A DNA stretch of 64,000 nt, from positions 248,001 to 312,000 of the forward strand of contig NZ_AWUN01000001.1 of the NCBI RefSeq assembly GCF_000499285.1, read 5' to 3'. Each line of letters opens with the position of its first letter. The first letter of the stretch is position 1. Both the position numbers and the translations under genes were made by a program. Under the pieces are notes generated by a model. That model saw only the letters and a program-made list of their open reading frames with translations, was not told the origin of the DNA and did no database searches. This document shows positions 52,548-61,885 of the stretch, in pieces. The DNA comes from Bifidobacterium sp. 7101 (GTDB taxonomy: Bacteria > Actinomycetota > Actinomycetes > Actinomycetales > Bifidobacteriaceae).

Positions 52548-54245
52548 ATGGCCATCAATCCTCCAGTGGACGCTACCAGCACCAAGGCCTGGGCGGCCTT
52601 GCACCAGCACTTCGACGACATGCAGCGCCAGGGGATCGATCTGCGCGCATGGTTCGCCAAGGATCCGCAGCGCACCGAAAAGCTCAGCTTCGAGCTGGGC
52701 GATCTCTATATTGACCTGTCCAAGAACCTGATCCAACCCGAGACCCTGTCACTGCTGGCCCAGCTGGGCCGCGAGGTCGGCCTCGAGGAGCGGATCGAGG
52801 CCATGTTCAACGGCGAGCACATCAACAACACCGAGGACAGGGCCGTTCTACACACAGCCCTGCGCCGCCCCGAGGAGGACCGTGGCCGACTGATGGTGGA
52901 TGGCCAGGATGTGGTGGGCGACGTCCGCGACACACTCAAGCGCATCTACGCCTTTGCCGACCAGGTCCGCTCGGGCAGCTGGACCGGTCTGACCGGCAAG
53001 CGTATCACCACCGTGGTCAACATCGGCATCGGTGGCTCCGACCTCGGCCCCGTCATGGCTTACGAGGCCCTGAAGCCTTACGCTGATGCCGGCATCAGCG
53101 CCCGCTACATTTCAAACATCGACCCCAACGACCTGGCCGAGAAGACGCGCGATCTGGATCCGGAGACCACGCTCTTCATCATCGTCTCCAAGACCTTCAC
53201 CACCCTGGAGACCCTGACCAACGCCCGCCAGGCCCGTGCCTGGCTCCTGAAGAGCCTGGGGGAGCGCGGTCTGCTGTCCAAGGACGGCGAGGACCTCTCG
53301 GCCGAGGCCATCCGTCGGCACTTCATCGCCGTCTCGACCGCACTGGACAAGGTGCGAGACTTCGGCATCGATCCGGACAACGTCTTCGGCTTCTGGAACT
53401 GGGTCGGCGGCCGGTACTCCGTGGATTCCGCCGTAGGCACCTCCCTGGCCATCACCATCGGCCCGGACCGCTTCGAGGAGTTCCTCAAGGGCTTCAACAC
53501 CGTCGACCGCTACTTCCGCGCCACCCCTCTGGACCGGAACGTGGTGGCTCTGATGGGCTTGCTCAACGTCTGGTATGTCAACTTCTTCGGCGCCCACTCG
53601 CACGCTGTGCTGCCCTATGACCAGTATCTGCACCGCTTCCCGGCCTACCTGCAGCAGCTGACCATGGAATCCAACGGCAAGTCCGTGCGCTGGGACGGCA
53701 CCCCGGTGACCAGCCTGACCGGCGAAATCTTCTGGGGTGAGCCCGGCACCAATGGCCAGCACGCCTTCTACCAGCTGATCCACCAGGGCACCCGTCTGAT
53801 CCCCGCCGACTTCATCGCCTTCGCCAACACCCCCAACCCGGCCAAGGATGGCGACCAGGACGTGCATGAGCTCTTCCTGGCCAACTTCCTGGCCCAGACC
53901 AAGGCATTGGCCTTCGGCAAGACAGCCGACGAGGTCCGGGCCGAAGGCACTCCGGAGGCCATTGTCCCGGCCCGGGTCTTCACCGGCAACCGGCCCACCA
54001 CCTCCATCTTCGGCGATGCGCTGACCCCGGCCGCCCTGGGCGAGCTGATCGCCCTCTACGAGCACATCACGCTGACCGAGGGCACTGTCTGGGGTATTGA
54101 TTCCTTCGACCAGTGGGGCGTTGAGCTGGGCAAGAAGCTGGCCCGCGAGATCACCCCGGCCATCTCCCGGGACGACCAGGCTCTGGCTGAGCAGGATCAG
54201 TCCACAAAGTCCTTGATCGCCTTCTACAGGGCCCACCGCCGCTGA
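52548..54245 (+). CDS. pgi: Glucose-6-phosphate isomerase
   Basis: Pgi interconverts glucose 6-phosphate and fructose 6-phosphate, feeding the fructose-6-phosphate (bifid) shunt. The 565-residue protein has [37 protein letters not shown], the first signature-like [18 protein letters not shown] and a C-terminal [17 protein letters not shown] at 52548 follows GAAAGGAC at 52530-52537; the frame runs on upstream without homology. Confidence 0.96.
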   Translation: MAINPPVDATSTKAWAALHQHFDDMQRQGIDLRAWFAKDPQRTEKLSFELGDLYIDLSKNLIQPETLSLLAQLGREVGLEERIEAMFNGEHINNTEDRAVLHTALRRPEEDRGRLMVDGQDVVGDVRDTLKRIYAFADQVRSGSWTGLTGKRITTVVNIGIGGSDLGPVMAYEALKPYADAGISARYISNIDPNDLAEKTRDLDPETTLFIIVSKTFTTLETLTNARQARAWLLKSLGERGLLSKDGEDLSAEAIRRHFIAVSTALDKVRDFGIDPDNVFGFWNWVGGRYSVDSAVGTSLAITIGPDRFEEFLKGFNTVDRYFRATPLDRNVVALMGLLNVWYVNFFGAHSHAVLPYDQYLHRFPAYLQQLTMESNGKSVRWDGTPVTSLTGEIFWGEPGTNGQHAFYQLIHQGTRLIPADFIAFANTPNPAKDGDQDVHELFLANFLAQTKALAFGKTADEVRAEGTPEAIVPARVFTGNRPTTSIFGDALTPAALGELIALYEHITLTEGTVWGIDSFDQWGVELGKKLAREITPAISRDDQALAEQDQSTKSLIAFYRAHRR

Positions 54246-54467
54246 TGTCCGGCCGGGCCCTTGCAGGTCCGGCTCGTGGTATATTATTTGACAGTTGTTT
54301 GCCGGAAGGGTAGCTGCCGCATGGGCTCCCTTCCTTTCAGGTCCAGCCGGATGCTCCGGCGGATCGGCACCCCCGACGGCAGACCGTCGGGTTCCGTCCA
54401 GGATCGCCTCCTTTGGTGGTTGCGGTCCATGTCATGGGTCGATGTGCGGCGGCCATGGAGGAACAGC
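54246..54467 (+). promoter_or_regulatory. Structured 5' leader of rplS
   Basis: A -10-like TATATT at 54280-54285 suggests transcription starting near 54292, leaving a leader of about 175 bases. The leader contains two strong hairpins: GCCGGA/TCCGGC near 54347-54361, and CCCGACGG (54372-54379) with CCGTCGGG (54384-54391) around a CAGA loop. The absence of a coding frame and the stacked hairpins suggest autoregulation by L19, but no known motif could be assigned. Confidence 0.45.
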
Positions 54468-54839
54468 ATGAACGCGATTCAGGAATTTGACGCTAGCCAC
54501 ATGAAGCCTGCGGAGCAGATCCCCGACTTCCGCCCCGGCGATACCGTCGAGGTCAACGTGAACATCACTGAGGGCAACAACTCCCGTATCCAGGCTTTCA
54601 CTGGCGTGGTGATCGCCCGTCAGGGTTCCGGTGTGCGCGAGACCATTCTGGTGCGCAAGGTCAGCTTCGGTGTGGGTGTCGAGCGTCGCTTCCCTCTGCA
54701 CTCCCCGCAGATTGACTCCATCAAGGTGCTGCGCCACGGCCGTGTACGCCGCGCCAAGCTCTACTACCTGCGTGGTCTGCACGGCAAGGCCGCCCGCATT
54801 GTCGAGCGTCGTGACAACAAGGCCGAGTCCAACAAGTAG
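54468..54839 (+). CDS. rplS: 50S ribosomal protein L19
   Basis: L19 sits at the 30S-50S interface. The 123-residue protein has [35 protein letters not shown] and the signature [19 protein letters not shown]. The ATG at 54468 follows GGAGGAAC; the longer open frame covers the leader. A clear terminator follows. Confidence 0.96.
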   Translation: MNAIQEFDASHMKPAEQIPDFRPGDTVEVNVNITEGNNSRIQAFTGVVIARQGSGVRETILVRKVSFGVGVERRFPLHSPQIDSIKVLRHGRVRRAKLYYLRGLHGKAARIVERRDNKAESNK

Positions 54840-54879
54840 GTTTCGACCAGAGCGACCCAGCCCAGGCCTGGCCGCTAAC

Positions 54880-54907
54880 ACCCGGGATGCAATTCTCCCG
54901 GGTTTTT
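54880..54907 (+). terminator. Terminator of rplS
   Basis: ACCCGGGA (54880-54887) pairs perfectly with TCCCGGGT (54896-54903) around an eight-base loop and is followed by TTTT. Confidence 0.9.
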
Positions 54908-54984
54908 CCATGCTTGGGTGTGTACGCTATGAGGCAAGCGGAACCTGTTTGTGTGTGGGTTCCGGCGGATGACAAGGAGTGGAT

Positions 54985-55749
54985 ATGGCCTTTCGGGATG
55001 AGGCAGCGACCTCGTCGGGACTCTGGTACCCGGACGGCAGACAGGCCACCTCAGCCCCGGTGCCGCCCCGTCATGCCTTGGACCGTCCCGGTGGACGCGG
55101 TTCCACCAAGGGCAGCCACCCGCGGCTGGGTGAACGCGGTTTCCTGCCCGAATTTCTGTTCGAACTGGTTGCCCTCTTGGCCGTCGTCGCCGTCCTGCGC
55201 ATATTTTTGTTCAGCATCTACGTCATTCCCTCCGGCTCCATGGAGAATACCCTTGGCATCGGGGACAGAATCCTGACCACCCACAGGCTGACCAGATCCA
55301 TAGTGACCCCCCGCCGAGGGGATGTGGTGGTCTTCACCGACCCTGCCAACTGGCTAGGTGAAGAGTCCACACCCAGCTTCCGTGGCAGTCACCTGGTCAA
55401 GCGTCTGATCGGCATGCCGGGCGACACTGTGGCCTGCAAGGGTCATGGCGCCCCGGTTACCGTCAACGGTGTCGCCCTGGACGAGAGCTCCTACCTGCGC
55501 CCAGGAGTGGAGCCCAGCACCTTTGCCTTCAATGTCAAGGTGGACCCTGGTTACGTCTTCGTCATGGGTGACAACCGTTCAAACTCCGCCGATTCCCGCC
55601 TGCACAAGGACGACGGCCACAATGGCCTGGTCCCCATGGACAACATCAAGGGCACCGCGTTGCTGACCTATTACCCGGTGGGCAGCTGGAAGCTGCTCAA
55701 CAACCAGCACAAGGTCTTCGATTCCGTGCCCGAGCCGACGAAGGACTGA
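54985..55749 (+). CDS. lepB: Signal peptidase I
   Basis: This membrane serine protease removes signal peptides from secreted proteins. Of 254 residues, about 50 form a disordered N-terminal tail. A single helix follows (LVALLAVVAVLRIFLFSIYV), then the catalytic Ser-85 in IPSGSMENTL and Lys-139 in HLVKRLIGMPGD. GYVFVMGDNRSNSADSR is the family's late motif. ATG at 54985 lies five bases after AAGGAG; a GTG at 54979 overlaps that site and is rejected. The rnhB gene starts seven bases after the stop. Confidence 0.93.
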   Translation: MAFRDEAATSSGLWYPDGRQATSAPVPPRHALDRPGGRGSTKGSHPRLGERGFLPEFLFELVALLAVVAVLRIFLFSIYVIPSGSMENTLGIGDRILTTHRLTRSIVTPRRGDVVVFTDPANWLGEESTPSFRGSHLVKRLIGMPGDTVACKGHGAPVTVNGVALDESSYLRPGVEPSTFAFNVKVDPGYVFVMGDNRSNSADSRLHKDDGHNGLVPMDNIKGTALLTYYPVGSWKLLNNQHKVFDSVPEPTKD

Positions 55750-55756
55750 ATCGGCT

Positions 55757-56464
55757 GTGAGGCGGATTCTGCCGACCCTGGCCACCGAGGCCGCCTTGGC
55801 TGGCCAGGGAGCTGAGTACGTGCTGGGCCTGGATGAGGTCGGTCGCGGAGCCCTGGCAGGTCCGGCCATGGTTGGCGTGGTGGCGGTCCGGTCCGCTGAC
55901 CTGCCCCATTTGAAGGTCCCTGACGGGGTGGCGGATTCCAAGATGCTGACCCCTGCACGTCGGCTGGCCATGTATCGTGACCTGGAGGACTGGGCTGCCG
56001 GTTGGGCAGTGGGTGCCTGCTCCAATCGTGAGATCGACCAGTGGGGTATCGTCCACGCACTGGGCATCGCCGCCCTGCGTGCGCTGACCGATTTGGAGCA
56101 TGGGATGGACCTGGGGTCTGACCGCCGTCTGGCTGCCATCCTTGACGGCCCCAATGACTACATCACCCCGGCAGCCGACAGCTTTGACGCCCCCGACCTT
56201 CCGGTTCTGCCCAAGGTGTCCACCCAGGTCAAGGGCGATGCCCACTGCGTCAGTGTGGCCTGTGCAGCGGTCATCGCCAAGGTCACCCGTGACCAGCTTA
56301 TGGTCCGGCTGGCTGCCTCCGATCCCGCCCTGGCCCCATACCAGTGGGAGCACAACAAGGGTTATGGGTCGCCTGCACACCTGGAGGCCATACGTCGTCT
56401 GGGCCCCAGCCGTCTGCACCGGGTCAGCTGGCATTTGCCCTCGTCCGGTCCCGGCAGGGGCTAA
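55757..56464 (+). CDS. rnhB: Ribonuclease HII
   Basis: RNase HII cuts RNA in RNA-DNA hybrids and at single misincorporated ribonucleotides. The 235-residue protein has the catalytic DE motif VLGLDEVGRGALAGP, a further acidic site AILDGPNDYITP and KVTRDQLMVRLA. The start is GTG at 55757, just after lepB; the pair lepB-rnhB is common in actinobacteria. Confidence 0.93.
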   Translation: MRRILPTLATEAALAGQGAEYVLGLDEVGRGALAGPAMVGVVAVRSADLPHLKVPDGVADSKMLTPARRLAMYRDLEDWAAGWAVGACSNREIDQWGIVHALGIAALRALTDLEHGMDLGSDRRLAAILDGPNDYITPAADSFDAPDLPVLPKVSTQVKGDAHCVSVACAAVIAKVTRDQLMVRLAASDPALAPYQWEHNKGYGSPAHLEAIRRLGPSRLHRVSWHLPSSGPGRG

Positions 56465-56502
56465 TATCGGAACGGTCGACACGGCTATCGGAAGAAGGTC
56501 AC

Positions 56503-57624
56503 ATGCCCGCAGGCAGCGGGGGCAGGTCACGGTCCAAGCGCCCCTCAATGTTCGAGGTTGCCCGGCTGGCCGGGGTCTCCCACCAGACTGTGTCCAGGGT
56601 CATCAACAATTCCAAGGATGTTTCTCCGGCCACCCGGGTCAAGGTCCAGCAGGCCATCAGGAAGCTGGGTTACCGGCCCAGTAACTCTGCGCGGGCCCTG
56701 GCATCCAGCCGCAGCCGGACCATAGGACTGGTCGCTGGCGGTGTCAGTCTCTTCGGACCTGTCTCATCGATCACGGCCATCGAGACCGTGGCCCGTTCCC
56801 ATGGACTGTTTATGTCGGTCATGATGGTGGACGAATCCACCTGCACGCTTGCCGGATTTCAGGAGCTCTGCGGCACCTTCCTGGAGCAGAACGTGGACGC
56901 TTTCATCTTTCTGACGCCCACCGACACCATGTTCCAGGCCGCCTGCCAAGTGGAGGTGAGCCAGCCCCGGGTCATCGTCACCTCCACGCATGGCATCACC
57001 AGCGTCGAAGAGGCCCTGAGCCGCCGGCGGGGCGACGGCAGGATTGCCCTGACCGGAATCGACCAGTGGGGCGCCGTGCAGCGGCTGGCCCGGCTGTTGG
57101 TCTCCCGGGGCCATAGGCGGGTGCTCTATATGGCCGGCCCTGCGCAGTGGCGGGATGCCGCCACCCGACTGGCCTCCTGGAAGGTGGCCTGCGCCCGTTG
57201 CCGCATACGAACGGCAGTGGTCCACGCCCGCAGCTGGGAGGCGGGGGAGTCCTACACACTGATGAACCACCTGATCGATCAGCGGGGTATGAGCGGCACC
57301 TCCCTGCCGTCAGCCGTGGTTACCGCCAACGACAATCAGGCTGTGGGCGTGGCCCGGTCCCTGCAGGAGCACGGCATCCGCATTCCCAGTGACATCAGTC
57401 TGGTGGGCTTCGACGATGTACCCACTGTAGACAACATGTATCCACCGCTGGCCACGGTCCGTCCCCGCTTTGAGGATCTGGGGGTGGCCACCATGCGGCA
57501 GGTCCTGGCCCTGCTTCACCAGGGGCAGCCGGTGGACTTCCCGGTCACCCATCACGGTGTGGGACTGATCCAGGCGGATGTGATCCAGCGCCGGTCCCTG
57601 GGCTACGCAGTCAAGCGCATCTGA
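56503..57624 (+). CDS. LacI-family regulator, probably of araBDA
   Basis: This is a 373-residue LacI/GalR protein with a basic N-terminal tail (GGRSRSKRPSM) and helix-turn-helix EVARLAGVSHQTVSRVINN. The hinge is ARALASSRSRTIGLV, and the effector domain ends VGLIQADVIQRRS. It lies directly upstream of araB on the same strand and probably binds the site at 57692. Arabinose or a related sugar as effector is inferred from position. ATG at 56503 follows GAAGAAGG. Confidence 0.88.
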   Translation: MPAGSGGRSRSKRPSMFEVARLAGVSHQTVSRVINNSKDVSPATRVKVQQAIRKLGYRPSNSARALASSRSRTIGLVAGGVSLFGPVSSITAIETVARSHGLFMSVMMVDESTCTLAGFQELCGTFLEQNVDAFIFLTPTDTMFQAACQVEVSQPRVIVTSTHGITSVEEALSRRRGDGRIALTGIDQWGAVQRLARLLVSRGHRRVLYMAGPAQWRDAATRLASWKVACARCRIRTAVVHARSWEAGESYTLMNHLIDQRGMSGTSLPSAVVTANDNQAVGVARSLQEHGIRIPSDISLVGFDDVPTVDNMYPPLATVRPRFEDLGVATMRQVLALLHQGQPVDFPVTHHGVGLIQADVIQRRSLGYAVKRI

Positions 57625-57649
57625 CCACTGTCGGCCAGCACCCGCTGGC

Positions 57650-57678
57650 TTGCCTGATTCTCTGGTCTCAGATACAAT
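57650..57678 (+). promoter_or_regulatory. Promoter of araBDA
   Basis: TTGCCT at 57650-57655 and TACAAT at 57673-57678 are separated by 17 bases. The LacI-type operator begins 13 bases after the -10 element. Confidence 0.7.
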
Positions 57679-57691
57679 CGTAACCAGACTA

Positions 57692-57705
57692 TGTGAGCGT
57701 TAACA
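57692..57705. promoter_or_regulatory. LacI-type operator of araBDA
   Basis: TGTGAGCGTTAACA (reverse complement TGTTAACGCTCACA) is an imperfect palindrome of the TGTnAnCGnTnACA kind used by LacI-family regulators, with a central CG. It lies between the promoter and the araB ribosome-binding site AAAGGAG. Confidence 0.7.
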
Positions 57706-57725
57706 TATCAGGCAAAGGAGCGGAC

Positions 57726-59339
57726 ATGGCTGTTGGCGAACAAGGCGTCATCGTGAGCGAATTAAAGGAGGGTGCGACCAGTCTGGGCATCGAATTCGGC
57801 TCCACCCGCATCAAGGCCGTACTGATCGACCACGACTACCGGACGCTGGCCACCGGGGACGTCGAGTGGGAGAACCGGCTGGAGGACGGTCTATGGACCT
57901 ACTCCATGGACCAGATCCATCAGGGTCTGCAGGCGGCTTATGCGGCCCTGGCCGAGGACGTCCGTCGCCAGTACGGGGTGACGCTGACCAAGATCGGTGC
58001 CATGGGGATTTCGGCCATGATGCATGGCTACCTGGCCTTCGACAAGGATGGCCAGCTGCTGGTGCCCTTCCGCACCTGGCGCAACACCAACACCCGTCAG
58101 GCGCATGAGGAGCTTTCGCGGGCTTTCAAGATCAATATTCCCGAGCGTTGGTCCATCGCCCACCTCTACCAGGCCATTCTGAACGGCGAAGAGCATGTGT
58201 CCAAGGTGGCCTACATCACCACCCTGGCTGGCTACATGCACTGGAGGCTCTCCGGCCGCAAGGTCATCGGCATCGGCGATGCCTCGGGCATGTTCCCCAT
58301 CGACTCCTCCCGCAAGGAGTTCGACCGGGGCCTGCTGGAGATTTTCTCCCGACTGCCCCAGGTTCAGGACCAGCCCTGGGACATCCACGACCTGCTACCT
58401 GAGCCGTTGACCGCCGGCAGCGATGCGGGGGCACTGACCGCAGAAGGGGCCGCCCTGCTGGATCCCAGTGGTCAGCTGCAGCCCGGCGTGCCCATGGCCC
58501 CGCCCGAGGGCGACGCGGGAACCGGCATGGTGGCGACCAATGCGGTTCGCCCCCGTACCGGCAACGTGTCTGCGGGCACATCCATCTTTGCCATGGTGGT
58601 CCTGGAGCATCCCCTGCGTGACTTCCATCCCGAGGTGGATCCGGTCACCACACCGGCTGGGGATCCGGCCGGCATGAGCCATGCCAACAACTTCACCTCG
58701 GACCTGAACGCCTGGGTGGGGCTGTTCGGGGACTTCGCCAAGGCTGCCGGTCTGGACCTCAAGGGGAATGCGCTCTACGCCACCCTGTTCAACCAGGCTC
58801 TTCTGGGGGACAAGGATGCCGGCGGGCTGATCAACTACTGCTTCTATTCCGGGGAGTTCCTGGCAGGCCTGGAGGAGGGCCGACCCGTCTTTGCCCGCGG
58901 CCCCGAAGGAAGGATGACCCTGGCCAACTTCATGCGCGCCCAGCTCTTCTCGGCCTTCTCGCCGGTCACCATCGGCATGGATGTGATGACCCGGCAGGAG
59001 CATGTCCAGGTGGATACCATGGTCGGTCACGGCGGCATCTTCGCCACCCCCAAGGTGGCCCAGCGGATCCTGGCCGCCGCCTTCAATGCCCCCATCAAGG
59101 TCATGTCCACCGCTGTGGAGGGGGGCGCCTGGGGCATGGCCGTCCTGGCCGACTATCTGGGTCATGCCGACCAGACCCTGGCCGACTACCTGGATGACAA
59201 TGTCTTTGCAGGCGTCCAGTCCACAACGGAGCAGCCGGATCCGGCTGATGTGAAGGGCTTCAGAACCTTCTTCGACCGCTTCACCAAGGGCCTGCCCATC
59301 GAGCAGGCGGCCGTGAAGACCATCCCCCTGCAGGGATGA
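57726..59339 (+). CDS. araB: Ribulokinase (FGGY family)
   Basis: This enzyme phosphorylates L-ribulose in L-arabinose catabolism. The 537-residue FGGY kinase has LGIEFGSTRIKAVLIDHDY (ATP-binding start), GAMGISAMMHGYLAF, VRPRTGNVSAGTSIFAMVVL and VEGGAWGMAVLADYLG. The identity as ribulokinase rests on its place in front of araD and araA; the sequence alone could be another FGGY sugar kinase. ATG at 57726 follows AAAGGAG; an upstream frame crosses the operator and is excluded. Confidence 0.88.
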   Translation: MAVGEQGVIVSELKEGATSLGIEFGSTRIKAVLIDHDYRTLATGDVEWENRLEDGLWTYSMDQIHQGLQAAYAALAEDVRRQYGVTLTKIGAMGISAMMHGYLAFDKDGQLLVPFRTWRNTNTRQAHEELSRAFKINIPERWSIAHLYQAILNGEEHVSKVAYITTLAGYMHWRLSGRKVIGIGDASGMFPIDSSRKEFDRGLLEIFSRLPQVQDQPWDIHDLLPEPLTAGSDAGALTAEGAALLDPSGQLQPGVPMAPPEGDAGTGMVATNAVRPRTGNVSAGTSIFAMVVLEHPLRDFHPEVDPVTTPAGDPAGMSHANNFTSDLNAWVGLFGDFAKAAGLDLKGNALYATLFNQALLGDKDAGGLINYCFYSGEFLAGLEEGRPVFARGPEGRMTLANFMRAQLFSAFSPVTIGMDVMTRQEHVQVDTMVGHGGIFATPKVAQRILAAAFNAPIKVMSTAVEGGAWGMAVLADYLGHADQTLADYLDDNVFAGVQSTTEQPDPADVKGFRTFFDRFTKGLPIEQAAVKTIPLQG

Positions 59340-59403
59340 GGCCGGGAGCTGAAAACGTCAAGCGGCCGGATCAGCGGGATCGGGCCGGGAAAAGGAGTTG
59401 CTG

Positions 59404-60096
59404 ATGGTGTCCTTGGCTGATTACTCGCCCGAGGTGCGCGACGAGGTGAAACTGGTGCGTGAGCAGGTGGCCACCCTGCATGCGCAGCTGACCAGGTGGA
59501 ATCTGGTGGTCTGGACGGCGGGCAACGTTTCGCAGCGGTTGCGCTCTGCCGATCTGATGGTTATCAAGCCCTCGGGGGTGCGCTATGAGCACCTGACCCC
59601 AGGATCCATGGTGGTCACCGATCTGGATGGCAATGTCGTTGACGGTGCCGAGGCCCCCTCTTCGGACACGCTATCCCATGCCTATATCTACAGGCACATG
59701 CCCGATGTCTACGGCGTGGTTCACACCCATTCCACCTATGCCACCGCCTGGGCGGCCACCGGCAGGGACATTCCCTGCGTTCTGACCATGATGGGCGACG
59801 AGTTCGGCGGCCCCGTACCGGTGGGTCCCTTTGAGCTGATTGGCTCCGAGGCCATCGGCAAGGGCGTGGTTGACACCCTCAAGGATCACCCCGGCTGCCC
59901 GGCCGTGCTCATGCGCAACCATGGGCCCTTCACCGTGGGAGCCGATGCCGAGGCAGCGGTCAAGGCGGCGGCCATGACCGAGGAGGTGGCCCACACGGTC
60001 TGGGCAGCTGAACAGATCGGCACACCCAAGCCCATCGATCCGGCTGACATAGCCAAGCTCAACGACCGGTACCAGCACGTCTACGGCCAGCACTGA
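59404..60096 (+). CDS. araD: L-ribulose-5-phosphate 4-epimerase
   Basis: AraD converts L-ribulose 5-phosphate to D-xylulose 5-phosphate, which enters the phosphoketolase pathway. The 230-residue class II aldolase-fold protein has [20 protein letters not shown], the zinc-binding [14 protein letters not shown] and [19 protein letters not shown] at 59404 is six bases after AAAGGAG. It is the middle gene of araBDA. Confidence 0.93.
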   Translation: MVSLADYSPEVRDEVKLVREQVATLHAQLTRWNLVVWTAGNVSQRLRSADLMVIKPSGVRYEHLTPGSMVVTDLDGNVVDGAEAPSSDTLSHAYIYRHMPDVYGVVHTHSTYATAWAATGRDIPCVLTMMGDEFGGPVPVGPFELIGSEAIGKGVVDTLKDHPGCPAVLMRNHGPFTVGADAEAAVKAAAMTEEVAHTVWAAEQIGTPKPIDPADIAKLNDRYQHVYGQH

Positions 60097-60127
60097 GCTG
60101 GAAAACAAAAGCAAAGGAGCAAGAAGT

Positions 60128-61642
60128 ATGAGCATGAAAAATCCCTTCGAGGGCAAGGAGCTTTGGTTCGCCGTTGGTTCGCAGGACCTCTATGGAGAGG
60201 AAACCCTGCGCCAGGTGGGCGTCCAAGCGGCGGACATCGCCAAGTCCCTCAACGACTCGGGTCGGATCCCGGTCAAGCTGGTCTTGAAGCCCACCCTGAA
60301 GGATTCGGACTCCATCCTGAACTTCATGGTCGATGCCTCCTCGAACCCGGCCTGCATCGGCGTGGTGGCCTGGATGCATACCTTCAGCCCGGCCAAGATG
60401 TGGATCAGAGGTCTGGAGAAGCTGCGCAAGCCCCTTCTGCAGCTGAACACCCAACATCATGTGGAGATCCCCTGGGACACCATTGACATGGACTTCATGA
60501 ACCTGAACCAGTCGGCCCATGGCGACCGTGAGTTCGGCTACATCCTGACCAGGCTGGGAATCCCGCGCAAGATTGTGGTCGGTCACTACACTGACCCCGA
60601 GGTTGCCGACAAGATCGGCGTCTGGGCGCGCGCCTGCGCCGGCTGGGATGCCGCCAACAATATGAAGGTCTGCCGCTGGGGCGACAACATGCGCGACGTC
60701 GCTGTCACCGAGGGCGACAAGACCGAGGCTGAGAGGGTCTTCGGCGTTTCCGTCAACACCTGGCCGGTCAACGAGCTGGTGGACCATGTGAACGCCGTCA
60801 CTGACGACCAGGTCAAGGATCTGATTGAGGACTACAAGAGCAGCTATGAGGTGGCTCCCGAACTTCTGGACTCCCGGTACGACTCCCTGGTGGTGGCCGC
60901 GCGAGAAGAGCTCGGCATGCGGGCCATGATGGAAGAGGTGGGCGCCACTGCCGCCGTGGACAACTTCCAGGATCTGGGAGGCCTGCGTCAGCTGCCCGGC
61001 GTGGGGGCCCAGCGGCTGATGGCTGACGGGTACGGATTCTCGGCAGAGGGTGACTGGAAGACCTCGGTCCTGATCCGGATCGGCAACGTCATGGGCTACG
61101 GACTCAAGGGCGGCTGCTCGCTCATGGAGGACTACTCCTACAACTTCGTGCCCGGCCATGAGGAGATCATGGGCGCCCACATGCTGGAGGTCTCGCCCAC
61201 GCTGCTGACTGAGGGGCGGCCCCGTCTGGAGATCCATCCCCTGTCCATCGGCGACAGGGAGGACCCGGTGCGTCTGGTCTTCACGGCCACCCCCTGCACT
61301 GATGCTGTGGTCGTCTCCCTGGCGGATGTACGCGAACGCTTCCGCCTTGTCATGAACGTGGTGGATGTGGTCGAGCCCGGCGGGTCCCTGGCCAAGCTGC
61401 CTGTGGCACGTGCCCTCTGGAAGCCCCGGCCCTCGCTCAAGGTCTCGGCTGAGTGCTGGCTGCGCGCCGGCGCGGCCCACCATACCTGCATGACCACCAC
61501 CGTTGGTCGCGAGGCTTGGGAGGACTTCGCCCGGATGGCCGGCGTGGAGCTCGCCGTCATCGACGAGAGCACAGAACCGCGCCGTTTTGAGGCCGATCTG
61601 CGTGCAGCCGAGCTCTACCACCGGCTGGACAACCGGCACTGA
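60128..61642 (+). CDS. araA: L-arabinose isomerase
   Basis: AraA converts L-arabinose to L-ribulose. The 504-residue protein has [20 protein letters not shown] at its start, [37 protein letters not shown] and [19 protein letters not shown], with the Mn-binding Glu and His residues expected in family. AAAGGAG precedes the ATG. It ends the arabinose operon, with a terminator 27 bases on. Confidence 0.96.
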   Translation: MSMKNPFEGKELWFAVGSQDLYGEETLRQVGVQAADIAKSLNDSGRIPVKLVLKPTLKDSDSILNFMVDASSNPACIGVVAWMHTFSPAKMWIRGLEKLRKPLLQLNTQHHVEIPWDTIDMDFMNLNQSAHGDREFGYILTRLGIPRKIVVGHYTDPEVADKIGVWARACAGWDAANNMKVCRWGDNMRDVAVTEGDKTEAERVFGVSVNTWPVNELVDHVNAVTDDQVKDLIEDYKSSYEVAPELLDSRYDSLVVAAREELGMRAMMEEVGATAAVDNFQDLGGLRQLPGVGAQRLMADGYGFSAEGDWKTSVLIRIGNVMGYGLKGGCSLMEDYSYNFVPGHEEIMGAHMLEVSPTLLTEGRPRLEIHPLSIGDREDPVRLVFTATPCTDAVVVSLADVRERFRLVMNVVDVVEPGGSLAKLPVARALWKPRPSLKVSAECWLRAGAAHHTCMTTTVGREAWEDFARMAGVELAVIDESTEPRRFEADLRAAELYHRLDNRH

Positions 61643-61668
61643 TCGCCTGTCTTAGGACAGATTGCAAG

Positions 61669-61700
61669 GCCCTGCCACTGCACATGTGGCGGGGCTTTTT
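61669..61700 (+). terminator. Terminator of araBDA
   Basis: GCCCTGCCAC (61669-61678) pairs with GTGGCGGGGC (61686-61695), with one G-U pair and a seven-base loop, followed by TTTTT. Confidence 0.9.
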
Positions 61701-61717
61701 ATATTCGGCTTGTCGGT

Positions 61718-61746
61718 TTGCGTTGTCCCAATTTTGTCGGTACAGT
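61718..61746 (+). promoter_or_regulatory. Candidate promoter of the pilin gene
   Basis: TTGCGT at 61718-61723 and TACAGT at 61741-61746 have a 17-base spacer. A leader of about 130 bases follows before the pilin ATG. Confidence 0.45.
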
Positions 61747-61885
61747 GATGATTAGGCAATGGGAACAGTGGCATGTCCCAAAGTTGACATATTGCCCACC
61801 CCCCTGAGTCGGGGAAGTGATCGGTTGGGGAGGCGAAGATGTGCCTGGCCATCCTGTGCCTATTAACAAAGAAGGGAATGCGTGC

